From Agrococcus jenensis (GTDB taxonomy: Bacteria; Actinomycetota; Actinomycetes; Actinomycetales; Microbacteriaceae): 64,000 nt of DNA. Below are positions 32,285 to 40,721 of this stretch, piece after piece. Under the pieces are notes generated by a model. That model was not told where the DNA came from, did no database searches, and was given only the letters and a program-made list of their open reading frames with translations. Position 1 is the first letter of the stretch; each line of letters begins with the position of its first letter. A program made the position numbers and the translations under genes. Location: NCBI RefSeq assembly GCF_003752465.1, contig NZ_RKHJ01000001.1, positions 2,108,001 through 2,172,000 on the forward strand. Reading direction: 5' to 3'.

Positions 32285-33220
32285 TCAGTCGCCCCGGGCA
32301 GCCCGCCGCTGCGCCACGAGCACGATGGCGACGCCCGCGGCGGCGACCGCGAGCCCCGCGAGGCCGAGCGGCGTGACGGGCACGTCGAAGATCAGCCACA
32401 CCCACAGCATCGTCGTCGGCGGCGTCAGGTACAGCAGCGTGCTCACGAACGTCGCGCCGTGCGAGCGGGTGACCGTGATGTAGAGCACGTAGCCGCCGAG
32501 GCTCGCGAGCAGCACGAGCCACAGGATGGCGAACCAGACCTCGGGCGTGGTCGGCGGCGCGGCCTGCCCGCGCAGCAGCGCGACGGCCATGAAGGCGACG
32601 GCCGCGACCACGGCCTGGATCGTGATCGTCTGCAGCAGGTCGTCGTCCAGGTGCCAGCGGCGCTGCAGCACGGTGCCGGTGCCGAGGCACAGCACGGCCC
32701 CGAACGGCAGCGCGTACGCCCAGAGCGGCGCGCCCGCACCGCCGAGCGCGCCGGAGACCACGAGCGCGACGCCCACGAGCCCCACGACCATGCCGCACCA
32801 CATCCACCGGGTGGCGCGCTCGCCGAGCACGCGACCCGCGATCGTCGCGACGAGCATCGGCTGCAGGGCGGCGATGAGGGACGAGGTGCCGCCGTCGACG
32901 CCCGCGCGCACGCCCTCGAAGACGAGCAGCAGGTAGCCGGCCTGGCTGAGCAGCCCGATGGTGCCCTGCCGGAGCCAGCTGCGCCGACCCGGCCAGCGCC
33001 GCCGCAGCACGAGCATCACGACGGCGAGGAGCGCAGCGAGCACGACGAAGCGCCACGCGAGCACGGTGACCGGCTCGCCGCCGGCCCGTGCCGCGAGCTC
33101 GGCGCCCACGAAGCCGGAGCTCCACGTGACGATGAGCGCGACGGCGGCGACGGCGACGGCGATGGGACCGAGTCGGCCTCGCGACGCGTCGGGCTCGTGC
33201 GGGGCAGGCGTCTCGGACAT
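32285..33220 (-). CDS. EamA/DMT-family transporter
   Basis: 311 residues with ten hydrophobic helices in two repeated EamA halves. The family includes exporters of amino acids and other small metabolites; a substrate cannot be named. Marks are WSSGFVGAELAARAG near the start, VLAWRFVVLAALLAVVMLV and GTSSLIAALQPMLVATIAG in repeat one, and FVSTLLYLTPPTTMLW in repeat two. The N-terminus is short and polar. The ATG is supported by a leaderless GATACT seven bases upstream. It converges on the antiporter gene. Confidence 0.85.
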   Translation of the reverse strand: MSETPAPHEPDASRGRLGPIAVAVAAVALIVTWSSGFVGAELAARAGGEPVTVLAWRFVVLAALLAVVMLVLRRRWPGRRSWLRQGTIGLLSQAGYLLLVFEGVRAGVDGGTSSLIAALQPMLVATIAGRVLGERATRWMWCGMVVGLVGVALVVSGALGGAGAPLWAYALPFGAVLCLGTGTVLQRRWHLDDDLLQTITIQAVVAAVAFMAVALLRGQAAPPTTPEVWFAILWLVLLASLGGYVLYITVTRSHGATFVSTLLYLTPPTTMLWVWLIFDVPVTPLGLAGLAVAAAGVAIVLVAQRRAARGD

Positions 33221-33233
33221 CCTGCCGAGTATC
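33221..33233 (-). promoter_or_regulatory. Leaderless promoter of the EamA transporter gene
   Basis: GATACT (33233-33228, minus strand), seven bases before the ATG. Confidence 0.5.
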
Positions 33234-33249
33234 GCAGGGTCGGAGCGGC

Positions 33250-34092
33250 CTACGTCTCGACGACGAGGATGGGGTCGGTCGTCGGGGCGTCGGAGCCGCC
33301 GTCGGGCTCGACCGTCACGCCGACCGCGCTGCCCGCGGTGAGCGCGCCGTCGAGCAGGAACGCGGTCGCGCCGCCGCCGGCCTCGAACGTGCCGGCGCTC
33401 TGCGGGCCGTCGGCGTCGATGTACCAGGCCTGGTAGGTGCTGCCCTCCGGCGCGGCGCTGAGCCCGTCGAAGAGGATCGCCGACTGGCCGCGCTCTGCCG
33501 ACCAGACGACGGTCGCGATCGAGCCGTCGGGCATCTCGACCTCGGTGCGCTCCGCGTCGGACGCGCTGACGACGGCGCCGAGCGCCTCCTGGCGCGAGTC
33601 GCCGCCGAGCTGCGTGCCGAGCGCGACGCCGCCGAGGAGCAGCGCGGCGCCGGCTGCGACCGCGCCGACGGCGCGGAGCGGGCGCCAGCGCGCGCGGGCT
33701 CGGCGCTCCGCGGGGCCGGGGCCTCCGGAGGTGGGCCGGCGCGTGCGGCTCGGGTCGACCGATCCGCCGCCGAACGACTCGGGCTCGATCGACACGGGCG
33801 TGAGCGCGGCCGGCTGGACCGACGGGAGCCGGACGGGCTCGGCGGCCTCGGCCGGTGCCTCCGCAGGCAGCTGCGGCTCCCGCGCGATCGCGTCGAGCAC
33901 CGACGCGCGCAGGGAAGGCGGCGGTGCGACGGCGTCGCCCGCGAGCAGCGTGGCGGTGTCGGCGAGCGCCTCCGCCTCCGCCCTCGCCTCCGGCGAGGCG
34001 AGCGCCTCGAACCGGGCCCGCTCGTCTGCGCTCAGCGCGTCGAGCGCGTACGCCGCGGCGAGGTCGTCGATGGACCGCTGGTCGCCGTTCAT
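33250..34092 (-). CDS. rskA: Anti-sigma-K factor RskA-like protein
   Basis: 280 residues. The cytosolic N-terminal part (1-55) has the zinc-less anti-sigma helical pattern DLAAAYALDALSADERARFE that binds the sigma factor. A Pro/Ala-rich linker is followed by one membrane helix (about 139-161) and an extracytoplasmic RskA C-terminal domain with TYQAWYIDADGP and a terminal GVTVEPDGGS. It should hold SigK inactive at the membrane until a signal, in the mycobacterial model through proteolysis or redox. It overlaps the sigK gene by ATGA and so is translationally coupled, the usual layout for this pair. Confidence 0.88.
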   Translation of the reverse strand: MNGDQRSIDDLAAAYALDALSADERARFEALASPEARAEAEALADTATLLAGDAVAPPPSLRASVLDAIAREPQLPAEAPAEAAEPVRLPSVQPAALTPVSIEPESFGGGSVDPSRTRRPTSGGPGPAERRARARWRPLRAVGAVAAGAALLLGGVALGTQLGGDSRQEALGAVVSASDAERTEVEMPDGSIATVVWSAERGQSAILFDGLSAAPEGSTYQAWYIDADGPQSAGTFEAGGGATAFLLDGALTAGSAVGVTVEPDGGSDAPTTDPILVVET

Positions 34093-34682
34093 GCCGTCAC
34101 CCCCAGGATGCCGCGCAGACGGACCATGCCGTCGCGCAATCTCGTCTTGACCGTGCCGAGCGGCGCCCCGACGCGCTCGGCGATCTCGGTCTGCGTCAGC
34201 CCGTCGAAGTACGCGAGCTCGATGGCCTCGCGCTGCGGGTCGCTCAGCTCGCGCAGCGCCTTCCGGGCGCGAGCGGCCTCGAGCGAGATCTCCGCCTGCT
34301 CGGACACCATGTCGATGGGCACCGCCGTGTCGCGCACGCCGATGCGGGCGTCGCGGTCCCGCTGCGACTGCGAGGCGCGCACGCGGTCGACGGCACGGGC
34401 GTGCGCGATCTGCAGCAGCCAGCTGATGGCGGCGCCGCGATCGGGATCGAAGCGCTTCGCCTGACGCCAGGCCTCGAGGTAGACCTCCTGCGCAACCTCT
34501 TCCGCCTGCGCGCGATCCACCAGGATGCGCAGCACGAGTCCGAAGACGCGCGACGACGTCGCGTCGTACAGCTGCGCGAAGGCTCGCTGGTCGCCGTCGG
34601 CGGCGCGCACGAGGCACTGCTCGAGGGTCGTCTCCACGCGCCTGAGTATTGCAGGCGGAGCGACGAGGGCGAGCGCGGTCAT
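34089..34682 (-). CDS. sigK: ECF sigma factor, SigK-like
   Basis: 197 residues. Region 2 (FAQLYDATSSRVFGLVLRIL, VDRAQAEEVAQEVYLEAWRQ) and region 4 (LRELSDPQREAIELAYFDGL followed by TQTEIAERVGAPLGTVKTRL) are complete, and the arrangement with RskA fits SigK. It should direct RNA polymerase to CNATCC/CGAACC promoters. Start: the ATG at 34682 lies six bases after the -10 of a promoter of that same type, so autoregulation with a leaderless mRNA is likely. A GTG at 34637 with AATACT seven bases upstream is an alternative 15 codons shorter. No Shine-Dalgarno precedes either. Confidence 0.9.
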   Translation of the reverse strand: MTALALVAPPAILRRVETTLEQCLVRAADGDQRAFAQLYDATSSRVFGLVLRILVDRAQAEEVAQEVYLEAWRQAKRFDPDRGAAISWLLQIAHARAVDRVRASQSQRDRDARIGVRDTAVPIDMVSEQAEISLEAARARKALRELSDPQREAIELAYFDGLTQTEIAERVGAPLGTVKTRLRDGMVRLRGILGVTA

Positions 34683-34688
34683 GACGGT

Positions 34689-34716
34689 GGTTCGTCACAT
34701 GCGCCCACTCGGATTG
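34689..34716 (-). promoter_or_regulatory. SigK-type autoregulatory promoter of sigK
   Basis: Minus strand: CAATCC (34716-34711), 15 bases, ACGAACC (34695-34689), then six bases to the ATG. It has the same architecture as the fasciclin and dipZ promoters. Confidence 0.58.
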
Positions 34717-34735
34717 GACTCGGCGGACCAGCGGG

Positions 34736-34741
34736 TAGACT
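34736..34741 (+). promoter_or_regulatory. -10 box of tig
   Basis: TAGACT, about 98 bases before the GTG start; housekeeping type. Confidence 0.45.
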
Positions 34742-34838
34742 CGGGCGGTGGTCCGCCCTCTCGCGGCGGATCCGGCGTGCCCACGCGCGCCGCGGGCATC
34801 CAGTGCCCGCCCAACGACGAACCACAGGAGACCACCTC

Positions 34839-36191
34839 GTGAAGACCACGGTCGAGAAGATCGAGAACACGCGCACGAAGCTCACCATCGCGGTCGAGCC
34901 GGCAGAGCTGCGTCCCGCGATCGACCAGGCGTACAAGACCGTCGCCGAGCAGATCAGCGTCCCCGGCTTCCGCAAGGGCAAGGTGCCCACCGCGATCATC
35001 GACCAGCGCGTCGGCCGCGAGGACATCCTGAACCAGGCCGTCTCCGAGTCGATCGACGAGTTCTACCGCCAGGGCGTCGCCGAGGCCGGCATCCGCCCGA
35101 TGGGCCGCCCGCAGGCCGACGTCACCGCGTGGCCCGAGGTCAAGGACTTCTCCGGCGACCTCGTGCTCGAGATCGAGGTCGACGTCCGCCCCGACTTCGA
35201 GCTGCCCACCGTCGAGGGCCGCACGATCACCGTCGACGCGATCGAGGTCGGCGAGGAGGCCGTGGCGAAGGAGCTCGACGAGCTCCGCGGCCGCTTCGGC
35301 ACGCTCGTCACCGTCGACCGCCCGGCCGCGAACGGCGACTTCGTGCAGCTCGACCTCACCGCGTCGATCGAGGGCGAGGTCGTCGACAGCGCGAGCGGCA
35401 TCTCCTACGAGGTCGGCTCCGGCGAGCTGATCGACGGCATCGACGAGGCCGTCGAGTCGCTCACCGCCGGTGAGGAGACGACCTTCACCTCGACGCTCGT
35501 CGGCGGCGACCACGCCGGCAAGGACGCCGAGGTCAAGGTCGTCGTCGAGGCCGTCAAGGAGCGCGAGCTGCCCGAGGCCGACGACGACTTCGCCCAGATG
35601 GCGAGCCAGTTCGACACGATCGACGAGCTGCGCGAGGACCTCAAGGTGCAGGCCGGCCGCAGCGGCCGCCTCGGCCAGGCCGAGCAGGCGCGCCAGCGCC
35701 TCCAGGACGAGCTCGTCGACGCCGTCGAGATCGAGATCCCCTCCGCCGTCGTCGAGGACGAGGTGGTCCGCCACCTCGAGGCCGAGAACCGCGCCGAGGA
35801 CGCCGAGCACGGCGAGGAGGTCCGCCAGGAGACCCGCAAGGTGCTCAAGCAGCAGATGATCTTCGACCGCTTCGCGGAGGAGGAGGGCCTGCAGGTCACG
35901 CAGCAGGAGCTCACGCAGATCATCGTGCAGCAGGCCGCGCAGTACGGCATGGCACCGCAGGAGCTCGTCACCGCGCTCGAGGCGAACGGCCAGCTGCCGG
36001 TGCTGCTGGGCGACATCCTCCGCGGCAAGACGCTGTCGACGCTGCTCGGCCGCGTCACGGTCGTCGACGACAAGGGCGAGACGGTCGACCTGTCAGACTT
36101 CCTGCCGTCGAACGAGGTGGACGAGGACGACGTCGAGGGCGCCATCCGCGAGGCCGAGGCGAAGCTCGCCGCGCAGCACACCGAGGACTGA
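34839..36191 (+). CDS. tig: Trigger factor
   Basis: 450 residues, full length. The ribosome-binding signature is in ISVPGFRKGKVPTAII (residues about 44-60), the peptidyl-prolyl isomerase domain spans roughly 160-245, and the C-terminal chaperone domain follows, ending in an acidic tail. It binds nascent chains at the ribosome exit in the cytosol. The GTG start has AGGAG eight bases upstream. It heads the protein quality-control block with clpP1, clpP2 and clpX downstream, separated by a terminator and its own promoters. A CNATCC-like match (GCATCC-N15-ACGAACC, 34796-34823) just before the start is noted but overlaps the RBS if used. Confidence 0.97.
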   Translation: MKTTVEKIENTRTKLTIAVEPAELRPAIDQAYKTVAEQISVPGFRKGKVPTAIIDQRVGREDILNQAVSESIDEFYRQGVAEAGIRPMGRPQADVTAWPEVKDFSGDLVLEIEVDVRPDFELPTVEGRTITVDAIEVGEEAVAKELDELRGRFGTLVTVDRPAANGDFVQLDLTASIEGEVVDSASGISYEVGSGELIDGIDEAVESLTAGEETTFTSTLVGGDHAGKDAEVKVVVEAVKERELPEADDDFAQMASQFDTIDELREDLKVQAGRSGRLGQAEQARQRLQDELVDAVEIEIPSAVVEDEVVRHLEAENRAEDAEHGEEVRQETRKVLKQQMIFDRFAEEEGLQVTQQELTQIIVQQAAQYGMAPQELVTALEANGQLPVLLGDILRGKTLSTLLGRVTVVDDKGETVDLSDFLPSNEVDEDDVEGAIREAEAKLAAQHTED

Positions 36192-36199
36192 TCCACGAC

Positions 36200-36228
36200 G
36201 AGGGGCCGGGCTGCGCGCCCGGCCCCTC
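36200..36228 (+). terminator. Hairpin terminator after tig
   Basis: A 12-bp perfect stem (36200-36211 with 36217-36228) around TGCGC, starting about 10 bases after the stop. Confidence 0.75.
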
Positions 36229-36262
36229 TCGCGTGCCAGGGGACGTCCTCCGCCGCACCCTC

Positions 36263-36309
36263 CGCCTGCGGCGAACACGGCAGATCGCGTCGTGTTCGCC
36301 GCCTAGGGT
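36263..36309 (+). promoter_or_regulatory. clpP1P2 promoter with ClgR-like operator
   Basis: CGC-N5-GCGAAC (36263-36276) resembles the GTTCGC-N5-GCG motif recalled for actinobacterial ClgR. A perfect 12-bp inverted repeat (36268-36279 with 36291-36302) leads into a -10 TAGGGT (36304-36309). Confidence 0.5.
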
Positions 36310-36338
36310 TGGAGACGAATCGAGAGAAGGAGTCACCC

Positions 36339-36965
36339 GTGGCTGAACCCGTCTTCGCGCCGTCGGTCTTCGACCGACTGCTGCGCGATCGCATCATCTG
36401 GCTCGGCGAGGAGGTGCGCGACGAGAACGCGAACGAGATCTGCGCCAAGATCCTGCTCCTCGCGGCTGAGGACCAGACCAAGGACATCTACCTCTACATC
36501 AACTCGCCCGGCGGCTCGATCACGGCCGGCATGGCGATCTACGACACCATGCAGTTCGTGCCGAACGACATCGTGACCGTCGGCATCGGCATGGCCGCCT
36601 CGATGGGGCAGCTGCTGCTCACCGCCGGCACCGCCGGCAAGCGCTACATCACGCCGAACGCGCGCGTGCTGCTGCACCAGCCGCACGGCGGCTTCGGCGG
36701 CACCTCGAGCGACATCCAGACCCAGGCGCAGCTCATCCTCGACATGAAGAAGCGCCTCGCGGAGATCACCGCCGAGCGCACGGGCAAGAGCGTCGAGCAG
36801 GTCAACGAGGATGGCGACCGCGACCGCTGGTTCACCGCGCAGCAGGCGCTCGAGTACGGATTCGTCGACCACGTCCGCGACTCCGCGACCGACGTCACCG
36901 GCGGCGGCGGCACCGACCAGGAGGGCTCAGCCTTCGACGACATCACCGGCCAGGAGGGCAACTGA
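36339..36965 (+). CDS. clpP1: ATP-dependent Clp protease proteolytic subunit 1
   Basis: 208 residues. The catalytic triad is visible: Ser in [11 protein letters not shown], His in LLHQPHGG and the Asp further on (GDRDRWFT region). Its N-terminal half carries the adaptor-docking surface. ClpP subunits form a tetradecamer that, with ClpX or ClpC, degrades proteins in the cytosol; actinobacteria need ClpP1 and ClpP2 together. The GTG start has AAGGAG six bases upstream; an in-frame TTG ten codons earlier is less likely. The stop overlaps clpP2 by one base (TGATG). Confidence 0.96.
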   Translation: MAEPVFAPSVFDRLLRDRIIWLGEEVRDENANEICAKILLLAAEDQTKDIYLYINSPGGSITAGMAIYDTMQFVPNDIVTVGIGMAASMGQLLLTAGTAGKRYITPNARVLLHQPHGGFGGTSSDIQTQAQLILDMKKRLAEITAERTGKSVEQVNEDGDRDRWFTAQQALEYGFVDHVRDSATDVTGGGGTDQEGSAFDDITGQEGN

Positions 36966-37627
36966 TGGACACTCCCACGTTCCAGGCGGGCGGCAACGCG
37001 CTGCAGATGCCCGGCTCGCGCTACATCCTGCCGAGCTTCGAGGAGCGCACGCCCTACGGCTTCAAGCGCCAGGACCCCTACGCGAAGCTCTTCGAGGACC
37101 GCATCATCTTCCTCGGCGTGCAGGTCGACGACGCGTCCGCGGACGACATCATGGCGCAGCTGCTCGTGCTCGAGTCGCAGGACCCCGACCGCGACATCGT
37201 GATGTACATCAACTCGCCCGGCGGCTCGTTCACGGCCATGACGGCGATCTACGACACGATGCAGTACATCCGTCCCGCGGTGCAGACGGTCTGCCTCGGC
37301 CAGGCGGCCTCGGCCGCCGCCGTGCTGCTCGCAGCCGGCGAGCCCGGCAAGCGCCTGGCGCTGCCGAACGCCCGCATCCTCATCCACCAGCCGGCGACCT
37401 CGGACGCCGGCCGCGGCCAGGCCTCCGACATCGAGATCCAGGCGCGCGAGGTGCTGCGGATGCGCGGATGGCTCGAGGAGACGCTGTCGAAGCACTCGAA
37501 CCACGACGTTGCGCGGGTGTCGAAGGACATCGAGCGCGACACGTTCCTGTCGGCCGAGGAGTCGCTCGAGTACGGGCTCATCGACCAGGTGCTCGGCAGC
37601 CGCAAGACGGCGCAGCTCGTCGTCTGA
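36965..37627 (+). CDS. clpP2: ATP-dependent Clp protease proteolytic subunit 2
   Basis: 220 residues. The triad is Ser in GQAASAAAVLL, His in LIHQPATSD and Asp in the ERDTFLSAEE region. It is paralogous to clpP1 and coupled to it by a TGATG overlap. The N-terminal 30 residues are longer than in ClpP1 and hydrophilic. Together they form the mixed ClpP1P2 core typical of actinobacteria. A 28-base palindrome follows the stop and ends transcription before the copC-like gene on the other strand. Confidence 0.96.
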   Translation: MDTPTFQAGGNALQMPGSRYILPSFEERTPYGFKRQDPYAKLFEDRIIFLGVQVDDASADDIMAQLLVLESQDPDRDIVMYINSPGGSFTAMTAIYDTMQYIRPAVQTVCLGQAASAAAVLLAAGEPGKRLALPNARILIHQPATSDAGRGQASDIEIQAREVLRMRGWLEETLSKHSNHDVARVSKDIERDTFLSAEESLEYGLIDQVLGSRKTAQLVV

Positions 37628-37648
37628 CGGCAGCTCGATCGCACGGAG

Positions 37649-37676
37649 AAGGGCCGGCCCCGCGGGGCCGGCCCTT
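37649..37676. terminator. Bidirectional terminator between clpP2 and the copC-like gene
   Basis: A perfect 28-base palindrome (AAGGGCCGGCCCC and its complement), followed by TTT on the plus strand. Both convergent genes end within about 25 bases of it. Confidence 0.75.
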
Positions 37677-37694
37677 TCTGCATTCCCGGAGGCG

Positions 37695-38387
37695 TCAGGC
37701 GTTGCCGCGGTCCTTGCGACGGCGGTTCACCCGGTAGGCGATGAAGGCGAGCGCCGCGAGGATCGCGAGCACGAAGACGGCGACCGTCGGCCACGGGCCG
37801 GTCGAGTCGGTGCCGGGGTCGACGCCCGGTGCATCCGTCGACTCGGGCTCGTCGGGGCCGGTCGCCGTGGTCTGCGGTGCCGCGACCTCGCCGCTCGAGG
37901 ACGGGGTCTCGGCGGGTGCAGAGGTCGCCGGCTCGGCGGTCGCCGGCGTCGTGCCGGAGGGCGTCTCGACGGGGGCGGCGGCCGCGGTGTCGCACACCGG
38001 CGCGGCGGCCGCGCCGTCGGGGCCACCGACGGCGTCGACGGGCTCGAACGCGAAGGCGATCTCGCCGGAGACCGGGTGGCCGTCGGCCGACACCACCTGG
38101 TAGGTGAGCGTGTAGTCACCCGCGGCGCCCAGCTCGGCGTCGACCGAGACGGTGTCGCCGTCGACGGTCGTGCAGCCGTCGCCGTAGTACAGGCCCGCCG
38201 CATCCGTGATCTGGAGCACACTGCCGCCCTCCGCCCCCGGGACGTCGATGATCGCCTCGTTGAGCACGACGCTGAGCGAGCCGGGCTGCTCGGTGATCGT
38301 GGCCCCGTCCTCGGGCGTCGAGCCGATGACGGATGCGTGGGCGGGCAGGAGCAGGGCGACGGCGACGGCGGTGATGGCGGCGATCAT
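37695..38387 (-). CDS. Copper-resistance CopC-domain membrane protein
   Basis: 230 residues. A signal segment ends in [11 protein letters not shown], which puts a His at or near the mature N-terminus, the first copper ligand of Cop[12 protein letters not shown] carries a second His. The CopC beta-barrel domain spans about residues 18-120. A long Ala/Pro/Thr-rich stretch (130-195) leads to a C-terminal membrane helix ([17 protein letters not shown]) and a basic tail, so it is anchored with the domain outside. The family binds or delivers extracellular copper. The ATG has a leaderless -10 (TACGCT) six bases upstream. It is divergent from clpX. A copper role is inferred from the fold. Confidence 0.82.
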   Translation of the reverse strand: MIAAITAVAVALLLPAHASVIGSTPEDGATITEQPGSLSVVLNEAIIDVPGAEGGSVLQITDAAGLYYGDGCTTVDGDTVSVDAELGAAGDYTLTYQVVSADGHPVSGEIAFAFEPVDAVGGPDGAAAAPVCDTAAAAPVETPSGTTPATAEPATSAPAETPSSSGEVAAPQTTATGPDEPESTDAPGVDPGTDSTGPWPTVAVFVLAILAALAFIAYRVNRRRKDRGNA

Positions 38388-38399
38388 GCGCTCAGCGTA
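38388..38399 (-). promoter_or_regulatory. Leaderless promoter of the copC-like gene
   Basis: TACGCT (38399-38394, minus strand), six bases before the ATG. Confidence 0.55.
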
Positions 38400-38456
38400 C
38401 GCGCCGCGGATCTGCGCCGCCTCGGCGTGGGCGTCGCCGGTGTCACCGGGGTGTTC

Positions 38457-38462
38457 TAGGCT
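38457..38462 (+). promoter_or_regulatory. -10 box of clpX
   Basis: TAGGCT, about 47 bases before the ATG; GGAG lies in the leader. Confidence 0.45.
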
Positions 38463-38508
38463 CGATGCACGGGCGCGGCCTGCGCCTACGACGATGTGGA
38501 GAAGCGAC

Positions 38509-39786
38509 ATGGCGCGACTCGGAGAGAGCGGCGACCTGCTCAAGTGCTCGTTCTGCGGCAAGAGCCAGAAGCAGGTGCAGCAGCTGATCGCGGGGCCCGC
38601 GGTGTACATCTGCGACGAGTGCGTCGAGCTGTGCAACGAGATCATCGAAGAGCGGATGGCGGAGGCCGGCGAGACGACGGCGCAGGAGGGCTTCACGCTC
38701 CCGAAGCCGCGCGAGATCTTCGCGTTCCTCGAGGAGTACGTCGTCGGGCAGCGGAGCGCGAAGCAGTCGCTCGCGGTCGCCGTCTACAACCACTACAAGC
38801 GCATCGCCGCGATGCAGCAGCTCGAGTCGGCCGACAAGGCGGGCGACGGCGTCGAGATCCAGAAGTCGAACATCCTCATGGTGGGCCCGACCGGCTGCGG
38901 CAAGTCGTACCTCGCCGCCACGCTCGCGCGCCAGCTCAACGTGCCGTTCGCGGTCGCCGACGCCACCGCCCTCACCGAGGCCGGCTACGTGGGCGAGGAC
39001 GTCGAGAACATCCTGCTGAAGCTCATCCAGGCCGCCGACTACGACGTCAAGCGCGCCGAGACGGGCATCGTCTTCATCGACGAGATCGACAAGGTCGCGC
39101 GCAAGGCCGAGAACCCGTCGATCACTCGCGACGTCTCCGGCGAGGGCGTGCAGCAGGCGCTGCTGAAGATCATCGAGGGCACGGTCGCCTCGGTGCCGCC
39201 GCAGGGCGGCCGCAAGCACCCGAACTCCGAGTTCATCCAGATCGACACGTCGAACGTGCTGTTCATCGTCGCCGGCGCGTTCGCGGGCCTCGAGGACATC
39301 ATCGCGAACCGCTCCGGCAAGCGCGGCATCGGCTTCGGCGCACCGGTCGCGTCGCTCAAGCCCAACCTCGACGTCTTCCAGGACGTGCTGCCCGAGGACC
39401 TGCACAAGTACGGCCTCATCCCCGAGTTCATCGGCCGCCTGCCGGTGATCGCGACCGTCTCGCCGCTCGACCAGTCGGCGCTCGTCGAGATCCTCACCGG
39501 ACCGCGCAACGCGCTCGTCAAGCAGTACCAGCGGATGTTCGAGATCGACGGCGTCAAGCTCGACTTCGAGGCCGAGGCGCTCGAGGCGATCGCCGATCTC
39601 GCGGTGGAGCGGAAGACGGGTGCCCGCGGCCTGCGGTCCATCCTCGAGACGGTGCTGGCGCCGGTGATGTTCGAGGTGCCGTCGCGGGAGTCGGTCGAGC
39701 GCGTCATCGTGACGAAGGAGTCGGTCGCCGGCACCGAGTCGCCGGTCATCCTCACGGCCGACGACATCGAGGAGCTCTCCGCCTGA
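38509..39786 (+). CDS. clpX: ATP-dependent Clp protease ATP-binding subunit ClpX
   Basis: 425 residues. The N-terminal zinc-binding domain (CSFCGKSQ, then CDECVELCN) is followed by the AAA+ ATPase: Walker A GPTGCGKS, Walker [10 protein letters not shown], and the pore loop [10 protein letters not shown]. It unfolds substrates and feeds them to ClpP1P2 in the cytosol. GGAG sits upstream of the ATG. Although close to clpP1P2 it is separated by the copC-like gene, so it is transcribed on its own. Nothing unusual is seen. Confidence 0.97.
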   Translation: MARLGESGDLLKCSFCGKSQKQVQQLIAGPAVYICDECVELCNEIIEERMAEAGETTAQEGFTLPKPREIFAFLEEYVVGQRSAKQSLAVAVYNHYKRIAAMQQLESADKAGDGVEIQKSNILMVGPTGCGKSYLAATLARQLNVPFAVADATALTEAGYVGEDVENILLKLIQAADYDVKRAETGIVFIDEIDKVARKAENPSITRDVSGEGVQQALLKIIEGTVASVPPQGGRKHPNSEFIQIDTSNVLFIVAGAFAGLEDIIANRSGKRGIGFGAPVASLKPNLDVFQDVLPEDLHKYGLIPEFIGRLPVIATVSPLDQSALVEILTGPRNALVKQYQRMFEIDGVKLDFEAEALEAIADLAVERKTGARGLRSILETVLAPVMFEVPSRESVERVIVTKESVAGTESPVILTADDIEELSA

Positions 39787-39828
39787 GCGGACCCGGGCCG
39801 CCGCGCCGCTCGGATTGCTCCCAGCGCT

Positions 39829-39850
39829 GAGGTAAGGCTATCCTTACCTC
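39829..39850 (+). promoter_or_regulatory. DtxR/IdeR-type iron box over a leaderless promoter
   Basis: A perfect palindrome GAGGTAAGG-CTAT-CCTTACCTC (39829-39850). It includes TATCCT (39839-39844), which is six bases before the GTG. It resembles the DtxR consensus TTAGGTTAGGCTAACCTAA, so iron-repressed transcription is predicted. Confidence 0.7.
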
Positions 39851-40669
39851 GTGACCTCCACGGGACCCGGCGCGCTGCGCGCCACCGACGTCAGCCTCGC
39901 GTACGGCCGCGAGCGCATCGTCCACGACGCATCCATCGCGCTCGAGCCCGGATCGGTCACCGCGCTGGTCGGCCCGAACGGCAGCGGCAAGTCGACGCTG
40001 CTGCGCGGCCTCACCGCCCTGCACCGCCCGACGCACGGCAGCGTCGTCTTCGCCGACGGCGCCGACGCGTCGGGGCTGGGGGAGCGCGAGCTGGCCCGCC
40101 GCATCGCGCTGCTCGCCCAGTCGCACCCCGACCCCTCCGGCGTGAGCGTGCGCGAGGTCGTCGCCTACGGCCGGTTCGCGCACCGCGGCCGCTTCCGCGC
40201 GGGCGACCCGCAGGGCCCCGACGTCATCGACCGGGCCATGGCCGCCACCGGCATCGCCGAGCTCTCCGACCACCCCGTCTCGCAGCTCTCCGGCGGGCAG
40301 CGCCAGCGCGTCTGGCTCGCCACGTGCCTCGCGCAGCAGACCGGGATCGTGCTGCTCGACGAGCCCACGACGTACCTCGACATGCGGTACCAGCGCGAGA
40401 TCCTCGAGATCGTGCGTGACCTCGCCGACGACGGCGTCGCCGTCGGCATCGTGCTGCATGACCTCGAGCAGGCGGCCGAGGTCGCCGACGAGGTCGTGCT
40501 GCTCGTGCACGGCCGCATCATCGCCACCGGCACGCCCACGGAGGTGCTGACGGCCGAGCGCCTCAGCGCCGCGTACGAGGTGCCCATCGACGTCGAGCCC
40601 CTCGCAGAGGGCTTGCGCATCCGGCCGCAGCGGCTCCGCCGCCGGCTCACCGTGTCCCGCGCCGCGTGA
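39851..40669 (+). CDS. Siderophore ABC transporter ATP-binding protein
   Basis: 272 residues. Walker [10 protein letters not shown], signature LSGGQRQR and Walker B IVLLDEPT are all intact, as in the FecE/FepC/FhuC group. It energises uptake of ferric siderophores by the permease encoded downstream. The GTG start sits directly after the DtxR-type palindrome and a -10 six bases upstream, so the message is probably leaderless and iron-repressed. Binding-protein and permease genes follow, giving a complete importer. Spacing to the binding-protein gene is 52 bases. Substrate class is inferred from gene order and the iron box. Confidence 0.9.
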   Translation: MTSTGPGALRATDVSLAYGRERIVHDASIALEPGSVTALVGPNGSGKSTLLRGLTALHRPTHGSVVFADGADASGLGERELARRIALLAQSHPDPSGVSVREVVAYGRFAHRGRFRAGDPQGPDVIDRAMAATGIAELSDHPVSQLSGGQRQRVWLATCLAQQTGIVLLDEPTTYLDMRYQREILEIVRDLADDGVAVGIVLHDLEQAAEVADEVVLLVHGRIIATGTPTEVLTAERLSAAYEVPIDVEPLAEGLRIRPQRLRRRLTVSRAA

Positions 40670-40721
40670 CTCGCTCCACATCAGGCCCGCAGGCAACGCC
40701 TCGGGCCGAGGAAGGCTGACC

